Shown here piece after piece: positions 1 through 5,582 of a stretch of 22,658 nucleotides of DNA. Every line of letters starts with the position of its first letter. Position 1 is the stretch's first letter. This DNA comes from CAZTAR01 sp043813895 (GTDB lineage: Bacteria; Planctomycetota; Phycisphaerae; UBA1845; UTPLA1). The DNA is taken from NCBI GenBank assembly GCA_043813895.1, contig JBDRKQ010000188.1:1-22658 (forward strand), read 5' to 3'. The translations under genes were made by a program, and so were the position numbers. The notes below the pieces were generated by a model. It ran no database searches and was not told where the DNA came from. It saw only the letters and a program-made list of their open reading frames with translations.

Positions 1-5
1 CTCAA

Positions 6-1205
6 GTGGTGGAATGGATCAAGCATAGCCTGTTGGCCGACCAGTTTGCGTTCAGCGTCCTGTTGATGATTGTCCTGTTGGGGGCAATCATGGGCGCGGT
101 CGCCTACAGCATTTTGCTGGAGCGAAAGATCTCCGCCTGGATTCAGGACCGGCACGGCCCCAACAGGGCGGGTCCGCGCGGGTTGCTACAACCCATCGCC
201 GACGGTCTCAAGTTCTTCCTGAAAGAGGACATCATTCCCAGGAACGTCGATCGAATCCTGTTCCTGTTTGCACCGTGGTTGATCTTCGCGGTTGCACTGC
301 TCGGTTACGCCGTGATCCCCTGGGGCGGCACGTTTCGCTGGCCCTGGATGGACGCGGATGCGGAGCCCCTGAGGGCTCAGGTGGCCAGCATCGACATCGG
401 CCTCTTGTATATTCTCGCCTTCGGATCGATGGGCGTGTACGGCGTAGTGCTCGGCGGATGGGCCAGCAATAACAAGTACTCGTTTTTCGGCGGGATGCGC
501 TCCGCAGCGCAGATGCTGTCTTACGAAGTGCCGATGGGGCTGGCCATTCTCGTTGTCGTCATGACGACCGGCAACCTCCGTCTTGAAGGAATTGTGCTCG
601 CGCAGAACGGCTCCCTAGGCTCGATTCCCGGTGCGAATTGGACGATCCTCTACCACCCGCTCGCTGCGTTCCTCGTCTTCGTCGCTATGTTGGCCGAGTC
701 CAACCGGATGCCGTTCGATCTCGGCGAGTCCGAGCAGGAGTTGGTCGGCGGGTACCATACCGAGTACAGCGCGCTGAAGCTGGCGCTGTTTTTCCTGGCG
801 GAGTACGCCCACATGATTACGGCCGGCGCGTTTCTCGTCGCGCTGTTCTTCGGCGGCTACCTCGTTCCAGGTTGGCGATGGCTGAATGAAGATACATCCT
901 GGCTGGCGATGATCGCTCGAATGGTCGTCTTTGCAGCCAAAGTGTTCCTGGTCATCGCGTTCGTGATGATCGTTCGCTGGACGTTGCCGCGATTCCGCTA
1001 TGACCAGGTGATGCGGCTCGCGTGGAAGTCCCTGGTTCCGATGGGCCTGGCCATCGTCGCCGCCCAGGCGATCATCATGTTCGCCGGGTGGTCACAGTGG
1101 GTGTCGCTATTTGCCAGTGTGCTGATCGTGGTGTTGGCCGCGGTCATCGGCGCGGCGGGTGGCACGCCGGTGACAGGCAGGCAACAGAGCCTGATGAAGC
1201 AGTAG
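6..1205 (+). CDS. nuoH: NADH-quinone oxidoreductase subunit H (complex I, membrane)
   Basis: NuoH is the membrane subunit that, with NuoB/D/I, forms the quinone-binding chamber at the junction of the peripheral and membrane arms of complex I. The family signature is plain: ERK, then QDRHGPNRAGPRG and LLQPIADGLKFFLKEDIIP at about residues 39-78, AESNRMPFDLGESEQELVGG (the acidic quinone-channel loop), then a tyrosine-rich EYSALKLALFFLAEYAHM helix. About eight hydrophobic segments are visible. At 399 residues it is longer than the E. coli protein (about 325). The GTG at position 6 puts the ERK motif at the usual distance from the N-terminus, so the gene is probably complete or nearly so. Only five bases precede it, so an earlier start cannot be excluded. 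It heads the visible nuoHIJKLMN run, and the upstream genes are presumably outside the window. Confidence 0.95.
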   Translation: MVEWIKHSLLADQFAFSVLLMIVLLGAIMGAVAYSILLERKISAWIQDRHGPNRAGPRGLLQPIADGLKFFLKEDIIPRNVDRILFLFAPWLIFAVALLGYAVIPWGGTFRWPWMDADAEPLRAQVASIDIGLLYILAFGSMGVYGVVLGGWASNNKYSFFGGMRSAAQMLSYEVPMGLAILVVVMTTGNLRLEGIVLAQNGSLGSIPGANWTILYHPLAAFLVFVAMLAESNRMPFDLGESEQELVGGYHTEYSALKLALFFLAEYAHMITAGAFLVALFFGGYLVPGWRWLNEDTSWLAMIARMVVFAAKVFLVIAFVMIVRWTLPRFRYDQVMRLAWKSLVPMGLAIVAAQAIIMFAGWSQWVSLFASVLIVVLAAVIGAAGGTPVTGRQQSLMKQ

Positions 1206-1227
1206 CGTCGGCCCCCCGTGGCCGACG
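1206..1227. repeat. Perfect hairpin directly after the nuoH stop
   Basis: Eight bases, CGTCGGCC at 1206-1213, pair with GGCCGACG at 1220-1227 across a 6-nt loop. The hairpin begins on the base after the nuoH TAG. No T-run follows, so it is a poor intrinsic terminator and the operon probably reads through. Its GTAGCG lead-in and GGCCGAC core resemble the palindromes at 2927-2955 and 11539-11567, so it is probably a variant of the same dispersed repeat family. It could also stabilise the 3' end of a processed nuoH transcript. Confidence 0.65.
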
Positions 1228-1237
1228 GGGATTGCTC

Positions 1238-1454
1238 GGGTGGCATGGGCCAACTCGTTTGGCCCGTGTCGAAGTTGAGAGGAGTTTGTGCGGCTGGGGT
1301 GGCATGGGCCAACTCGTCTGTCCTGTGAGCGAAGCGAACAGGCCAGACCGTGAGGCGAAGCCGAACGGTTGGCCCGTGTTGAGGCTGAGAGAAGTTTGTG
1401 TGGAGAACCACGGGTAAGCGCCGCCGAAGGCGGCAGAGCTTACCCATGCCACCC
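1238..1454. repeat. Dispersed repeat element with 12-bp inverted ends (copy 1, nuoH-nuoI gap)
   Basis: This 217-bp stretch begins with GGGTGGCATGGG (1238-1249) and ends with its exact reverse complement CCCATGCCACCC (1443-1454). Inside, the left end is repeated directly with a 59-bp offset (1238-1258 and 1297-1317, 21 identical bases). A 32-base block at 1259-1290 recurs at 1369-1400 with four differences. A strong hairpin at 1412-1445 (GGGTAAGC/GCTTACCC with an inner GCCGCC/GGCGGC stem) precedes the right end. The same end sequence bounds the element at 3297-3469. There is no transposase gene, so it is a non-coding repeat of MITE or REP type. It fills nearly all of the nuoH-nuoI spacer, and its open frames artificially extend the nuoI reading frame upstream. 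Confidence 0.8.
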
Positions 1455-1482
1455 TGCACAGTGCCTAGGAGAAGAAACGACC

Positions 1483-2025
1483 GTGGCCGATTGGAAAGAC
1501 ACGGACATCATCTCGGTCGATCAGCCGGAGCTCAGCGCGGCGGAGCGGTTGTACGTGCCACAGATTCTCGGCGGCCTGAAGGCCACGCTGCGCCACATGT
1601 TTACGAAGCGGCTCCGCGATGAGCGCGTCGTGCAGTATCCCGAGCAGAAACGCGTTATTCGCGAGGATATCCATCGCGGCCTTCACCGTTTGAACCGGGA
1701 TGAGCAGGGCCGGGTGGCCTGCGTCGCCTGTTTCATGTGTTCGACGGCGTGCCCGGCCGACTGCATCCACATTGTCGGGGCTGAATCTCCCTGGCCCGAT
1801 CGTGAGAAGTATCCCGAGCGTTTTGAGATTGACGAGCTAAGGTGCATCTATTGCGGCATGTGCGAGGAGGCGTGCCCGGTGGATGCCATCGAATTGACGC
1901 CGGAGTATGATCTCGTCGGCGGCACTCGTGAAGAGATGATGTTCGACAAGGAGATGCTGCTGGCGGTTTTCGACCGGACGAAAGACCGCAAGCCCAGGAA
2001 GAACCCGAAGATCACGGGTTATTGA
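1483..2025 (+). CDS. nuoI: NADH-quinone oxidoreductase subunit I (8-cysteine ferredoxin-like, two 4Fe-4S)
   Basis: NuoI is the TYKY-type subunit carrying clusters N6a and N6b, which pass electrons to N2 next to the quinone site. Two ferredoxin motifs are complete: C80-x2-C83-x2-C86-x3-C90-P (CVACFMCSTACP) and C121-x2-C124-x2-C127-x3-C131-P (CIYCGMCEEACP). An amphipathic N-terminal region (LYVPQILGGLKATLRHMF) fits membrane association. The GTG at 1483 was chosen because AGGAGA (1467-1472) precedes it and the resulting 180 residues suit the family. The same frame stays open back to 1369, but that part is the repeat element and encodes nothing like NuoI. The stop overlaps or abuts the nuoJ start region, which indicates coupled translation. 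Confidence 0.95.
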   Translation: MADWKDTDIISVDQPELSAAERLYVPQILGGLKATLRHMFTKRLRDERVVQYPEQKRVIREDIHRGLHRLNRDEQGRVACVACFMCSTACPADCIHIVGAESPWPDREKYPERFEIDELRCIYCGMCEEACPVDAIELTPEYDLVGGTREEMMFDKEMLLAVFDRTKDRKPRKNPKITGY

Positions 2026-2030
2026 ACCGG

Positions 2031-2891
2031 GTGATCCCGCACGGAGTGCGTGCTTTGGAAGAGGCGTTGGCATACGGAGTTTACCTGACGACAGGCGTCT
2101 TGGCCCTGTCGGTGTACGTCGCGATGCCCAAGGATCGTCGGCCGGGTCGGCCCGTGCTGTCGGCGATCGTCGGCGCGGTCGCGCTTGGCGCGCTCGTGGC
2201 CCTGCTCGGACGGTTGTTGGACGAATCGAGTAGCCGCTTTTACACGTACCTGCTGGCCCTGCTGGCCGTCCTGGGCGCGATTCGCGTAGTAACGCATGCG
2301 AGGCCTGTGTATTCCGCGCTCTACTTCATACTGGTCGTGTTGAGCACGGCGGGCCTGCTGGTCCTGTCCGGTGCGGAGTTTCTCGCGGCGGCGCTGGTCA
2401 TCGTGTACGCCGGGGCGATCCTGGTGACGTATGTCTTTGTGATCATGATGGCCCAGCCGCCTGCGTCGCTGGGGGCCGGATCGTCCGCCTCAGGGTTGGA
2501 CTGCGACCGAAGCGCGCGAAAGCCCGGCATGGCGGTGCTTGCCGGTTTTGTATTGATGGCCACCCTGGCGGGCGTGATTGTCGAATACGAATGGCCCAGT
2601 GAGCCCGGCTTGCCCGGATTCGTTGAGGCGGATGGCGCGGCGCGTTCGCTTGTCGCCGACGCAGAGAGTGTGACGGAAGGCAATACACAGGCGGCTGGCA
2701 ACACGATGGCCGTGGGGCGGGCGCTGCTCGGTCCCACGGGTTTCGTCATCAGTATGGAGTTGGCCGGCGTGCTATTGACCGTCGCGATGGTCGGCGCAGT
2801 GGCGATTGCCCGCAGACGCCTGCCGAGGGCGGAGGATGAGATCGAATCGCCGCCAATCGGCGAGATCGGAAAGCATGTCAAGCCGTTTTAG
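2031..2891 (+). CDS. nuoJ: NADH-quinone oxidoreductase subunit J, with N-terminal extension
   Basis: NuoJ is the small hydrophobic subunit containing the pi-bulge helix that links the quinone chamber to the proton channels. The family core is HARPVYSALYFILVVLS followed by GAEFLAAALVIVYAGAILVTYVFVIMM, and a last helix near SMELAGVLLTVAMVGAVAI. Normal NuoJ proteins begin close to the FYTYLLALLAVLGAIRVV helix. Here about 70 extra residues with two more hydrophobic segments precede it. The insert between the core and the last helix (about 2460-2700) is polar and long. The start is uncertain: TTG 2022 would overlap the nuoI stop, GTG 2031 is used here, and TTG 2055 has a GGAG eight bases upstream. 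All three retain the two extra helices or most of them. Confidence 0.9.
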   Translation: MIPHGVRALEEALAYGVYLTTGVLALSVYVAMPKDRRPGRPVLSAIVGAVALGALVALLGRLLDESSSRFYTYLLALLAVLGAIRVVTHARPVYSALYFILVVLSTAGLLVLSGAEFLAAALVIVYAGAILVTYVFVIMMAQPPASLGAGSSASGLDCDRSARKPGMAVLAGFVLMATLAGVIVEYEWPSEPGLPGFVEADGAARSLVADAESVTEGNTQAAGNTMAVGRALLGPTGFVISMELAGVLLTVAMVGAVAIARRRLPRAEDEIESPPIGEIGKHVKPF

Positions 2892-2926
2892 GTGTGTAGC
2901 GTCTGGCGAGGAAGACGTGTTGTGTG

Positions 2927-2955
2927 CAACGGCCGACAGAGGCGTCGGCCGCTAC
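2927..2955. repeat. 29-bp palindromic repeat (copy 1), directly upstream of nuoK
   Basis: The stem CGGCCGAC (2930-2937) pairs perfectly with GTCGGCCG (2944-2951) around a 6-nt loop. The flanks CAA and CTAC complete a 29-base unit. The unit recurs in inverted orientation at 11539-11567 with one difference, in the loop. It ends 11 bases before the nuoK ATG and replaces any obvious ribosome binding site, so a hairpin would sit in the translation initiation region. Just upstream, a GTAGCGTC...GACG motif at about 2896-2917 may be a decayed relative. Confidence 0.8.
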
Positions 2956-2966
2956 GAGAAACGCGA

Positions 2967-3269
2967 ATGGAAAACGCGACGGCATTGATGGTGGTGGGTG
3001 CGATCCTGTTCGGGATCGGTGTGATCGGCTTCGTGACCCGCCGCAACCTGATCATCATGTTCCTCAGTACGGAGGTGATGTTCCAGGGCGTGCTCGTCAA
3101 CTTCGTCGCGATGGGCCTCATCCGCGGCAACCTGCATGGGCAGGTCTTCGGCCTGTTCATCCTGGTGATCGCGGCGGTCGAGGCCGGTCTCGGCCTGGCG
3201 ATTATCGTGATGATGTACCGCCGGCGCGGCACGCTCGACAGTGAGCGGTGGAGAACGATGCGCGGCTAA
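2967..3269 (+). CDS. nuoK: NADH-quinone oxidoreductase subunit K
   Basis: NuoK is a three-helix membrane subunit homologous to MrpC, with conserved intramembrane glutamates on the proton path. The signature FLSTEVMFQGVLVNFVAMG carries the first glutamate, in helix 2. VFGLFILVIAAVEAGLGLAIIVMMYRR carries the second, in helix 3. From the ATG at 2967 the protein has 100 residues, the same as E. coli NuoK. The frame stays open back to 2892, but those codons are the palindromic repeat and give an arginine-rich, non-homologous leader. No good Shine-Dalgarno is visible (CGAGAA at best). Translation may depend on coupling to nuoJ, which ends 75 bases upstream. Confidence 0.95.
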   Translation: MENATALMVVGAILFGIGVIGFVTRRNLIIMFLSTEVMFQGVLVNFVAMGLIRGNLHGQVFGLFILVIAAVEAGLGLAIIVMMYRRRGTLDSERWRTMRG

Positions 3270-3296
3270 GGAGTGTACGTGTTTGACGTTCAGACT

Positions 3297-3356
3297 GGGT
3301 GGCATGGGTTAGCGCCTGGGTGGCATGGGTTAGCGCCTGGGTGGCATGGGTTAGCG
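3297..3356. repeat. Three tandem 21-bp units at the left end of repeat copy 2
   Basis: The left end of the element is repeated three times head to tail, at 3297-3317, 3318-3338 and 3339-3356. Each unit begins GGGTGGCATGGGTTAGCG, and the third diverges after this core. The units abut with no spacers, which excludes a CRISPR. Slippage or nested insertion of the element end could produce this pattern, so copy number may vary between strains. Confidence 0.85.
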
Positions 3357-3469
3357 GAGTCCCGGCGAGCCGGGACGGAGCTTACCCGTGTCGAAGGGAC
3401 GACGGACTATTCCCACGGGTAATGAGTGGGCCACCTTGCGAGGTGTCCCTCTCGTTACCCATGCCACCC
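3297..3469. repeat. Dispersed repeat element with 12-bp inverted ends (copy 2, nuoK-nuoL gap)
   Basis: The element starts with GGGTGGCATGGG (3297-3308) and ends with CCCATGCCACCC (3458-3469), the same inverted ends as the element at 1238-1454. The interior differs from copy 1 but shares 11 bases in inverted orientation: GCTTACCCGTG at 3380-3390 is the reverse complement of 1409-1419. It also has its own hairpin, GTCCCGG/CCGGGAC (3359-3376), with a 4-nt loop. It occupies most of the 282-bp nuoK-nuoL spacer. No coding sequence was recognised. Confidence 0.8.
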
Positions 3470-3484
3470 CGTCTGGACTATTCC

Positions 3485-3513
3485 GTGCCCCACCCCTGGA
3501 AGGGATGGGGCAC
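3485..3513. repeat. Hairpin repeat upstream of nuoL
   Basis: GTGCCCCA (3485-3492) pairs with TGGGGCAC (3506-3513). Four more inner pairs form after one mismatch, leaving a tiny GGA loop. It lies between the repeat element and the nuoL start. There is no T-run, so it is not a standard terminator. It looks like another short dispersed palindrome, but no second copy is present in this window. Confidence 0.6.
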
Positions 3514-3551
3514 CCGGCCTGAGCAATCGAAAGCGGAAGAACACCGAAGCG

Positions 3552-5543
3552 ATGGAACTTAGGACGTTGGCGATTCTGGTCCCCTTGCTGCCGCTGATCG
3601 GCGCGGCCTTGGTGGGCATCGTCGGGCTTCGCGGCCTGCGATCGCGATCTCACTGGTTGGTCCTGATCGGGGTCGGGCTAGCGTGGGTTGCGGCGGTGAC
3701 GATACTTCGCATCGTCGCCGGCGGCCCTGGCGAGCCGGATGCGGTCGGCCATCGCGCGTTCGCGGAGACTCTTACCGTTTATGAGTGGATCAGTGTCGGC
3801 GCCGGCGCATGGCTTAGCGTCACGTTTCGGGTCGACCCGCTCACTTGCGTTATGCTCCTCACGGTCCTTACCGTCTCGTTCGTCATCGTGATGTACTCCG
3901 TCGGCTACATGCGGGACCATCACGGGCACGCCGAGCGCGGCTACGAGCGGTTCTTCGCGTTTCTGGGTCTGTTCGTCTTCTCCATGTGTACGCTCGTGTT
4001 GGCGGGGAACTTCCTCCTGCTCTATCTCGGCTGGGAGTTGGTCGGCCTGTGCAGCTACCTGCTCATCGGGTTCTACTACAAGCGTCCCGCCGCCGCCGCG
4101 GCCGCGAAGAAGGCCTTCCTCGTCAACCGAATCGGCGACTTCGGCTTCGGCCTCGGTATCTTCCTGATCTACCTGACGTTCAAGACGCTCGACTACGACG
4201 CCGTCTTCGCGATGGTGCAGCAGGGCACGATGGCCGGCGGCGCGCCGCTGGAGACCGGCCGCGTGACGGCGATTGCGCTGTTGCTCTTCTGTGGTGCGAT
4301 GGGCAAGAGCGCGCAGTTGCCGCTGCACGTCTGGCTGCCTGACGCGATGGAAGGCCCTACGCCGGTGAGCGCCCTGATCCACGCGGCGACAATGGTGACC
4401 GCCGGCGTGTACATGGTTGCACGGTGCTGCGTGATCTTCGCCGCGTCGCCCGTCGCGATGACCGTCGTGGCCTACATCGGCGGACTTACGGCGTTCTTTG
4501 CCGCGACGATCGCCCTGACGCAGTTCGACATGAAGCGGATCCTCGCCTACTCGACGCTGAGCCAGTTGGGCTACATGTTCCTCGGCCTGGGCGTCGGCGC
4601 GTTCGATTCCGCGATCTTCCACCTGTACACGCACGCGTTTTTCAAGGCGCTGCTGTTCCTCGGGGCCGGCAGCGTGATGCACGCCATGGGCGGCGTGATT
4701 GACATCCGCCGGTTCGGCGGGTTGGCCAAGGGCATGAAGACCACGGCGGTGACGTTCTGGATCGGCGGCCTGGCGCTGGGCGGCGCGCCCCTGATGGCGG
4801 GTTTCTGGAGCAAGGACGAGATCATTCATGCCGCCCTCGGCGGCACGCATCCCTGGCTGGGCATCCTGGCCCTCGCGACCGCGCTGCTGACCGCGTTCTA
4901 CACGTTCCGCATGATCTTTCTCGCCTTCCACGGGCGCGAGAAGCTGCCCAGCGGCGTCGAGCACGCGCACGAGTCCTGCCGGTGGATGACGGTCCCGCTG
5001 GTGATCCTCGCCGTCGGCGCGGTGCTGGCAGGCTATGTCGGTGTGACGGTCCACGGCGGCGGCTTCGTCGGCATCTTCGAGCCGCACGGCGGTTTCCACC
5101 GATTCCTCGCGCCGGTGTTCAGCGCTGCGGTGGAAGGCGGACAGGCCGAGGCGGCGCATGAGGGAAACGGGTTGATGTACTTCTCCGCCGCGCTGGCGGG
5201 GCTGGGCATCCTCACGGCATGGTTCTTCTATCGACGCCGGCCGACGATCCCGATGGCAATCATCCTGGCCGCACCGTCGATCCATCGCCTGCTCTACAAC
5301 AAGTACTTCGTGGACGAGATCTACGATGCTGCATTCGTCCGGCCGCTGCGGCGGCTCGGCGACTTCTGCCACGACGTGGATCGATACTTCATCAACGGGA
5401 TTCTCTGGCTGATCGCAGCGGTGCCGCGCGCGATCGGGTTTGGGCTCAAGGGTTGGCAGCAGGGCGCGATGCAGGGCTATGCCCTCGGCATGGCGGTCGG
5501 CCTGCTGCTCATTATCTGGTGGGTGTTGGCCGCCTCGTCCTGA
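3552..5543 (+). CDS. nuoL: NADH-quinone oxidoreductase subunit L (antiporter-like, proton pump)
   Basis: NuoL is the distal Mrp-antiporter-like subunit with the long lateral helix. The family core is complete: YLGWELVGLCSYLLIGFYY with the pumping glutamate E162, AMGKSAQLPLHVWLPDAMEGP with K252, the signature TPVSALIHAATMVTAGVYM, and the MKRILAYSTLSQLGYMFLG helix. The C-terminal part (IHRLLYNKYFVDEIYDAAFVRPL onward, then a final hydrophobic helix) matches the lateral helix and anchor. The ATG at 3552 gives 663 residues, slightly longer than E. coli (613). The frame extends back to GTG 3426, but that leader lies in repeat DNA. A GGAAG at 3535-3539 may act as the ribosome binding site. Confidence 0.95.
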   Translation: MELRTLAILVPLLPLIGAALVGIVGLRGLRSRSHWLVLIGVGLAWVAAVTILRIVAGGPGEPDAVGHRAFAETLTVYEWISVGAGAWLSVTFRVDPLTCVMLLTVLTVSFVIVMYSVGYMRDHHGHAERGYERFFAFLGLFVFSMCTLVLAGNFLLLYLGWELVGLCSYLLIGFYYKRPAAAAAAKKAFLVNRIGDFGFGLGIFLIYLTFKTLDYDAVFAMVQQGTMAGGAPLETGRVTAIALLLFCGAMGKSAQLPLHVWLPDAMEGPTPVSALIHAATMVTAGVYMVARCCVIFAASPVAMTVVAYIGGLTAFFAATIALTQFDMKRILAYSTLSQLGYMFLGLGVGAFDSAIFHLYTHAFFKALLFLGAGSVMHAMGGVIDIRRFGGLAKGMKTTAVTFWIGGLALGGAPLMAGFWSKDEIIHAALGGTHPWLGILALATALLTAFYTFRMIFLAFHGREKLPSGVEHAHESCRWMTVPLVILAVGAVLAGYVGVTVHGGGFVGIFEPHGGFHRFLAPVFSAAVEGGQAEAAHEGNGLMYFSAALAGLGILTAWFFYRRRPTIPMAIILAAPSIHRLLYNKYFVDEIYDAAFVRPLRRLGDFCHDVDRYFINGILWLIAAVPRAIGFGLKGWQQGAMQGYALGMAVGLLLIIWWVLAASS

Positions 5544-5582
5544 TGATGGACGGATGGCGAGCGGTCTGAGCAAGGTTCGTGA

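Noticed and set aside
1206..1227. Intrinsic terminator after nuoH
   Set aside because: The hairpin is good but has no following T-run, and the operon continues. It is treated as a repeat-family hairpin.
1369..1482. N-terminal extension of nuoI
   Set aside because: The codons lie in the dispersed repeat. GTG 1483 has a good AGGAGA site and gives the normal NuoI length.
3297..3356. CRISPR-like array
   Set aside because: There are three abutting 21-bp units with no spacers and no cas genes, so it is a simple tandem repeat of the element end.
3426..3551. N-terminal extension of nuoL
   Set aside because: It is encoded by the repeat element and hairpin spacer. ATG 3552 starts the normal hydrophobic N-terminus.
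3678..5573. 631-codon - strand open frame opposite nuoL
   Set aside because: It is a high-GC antisense shadow rich in Arg, His, Gln and Glu. NuoL on the + strand is unmistakable.
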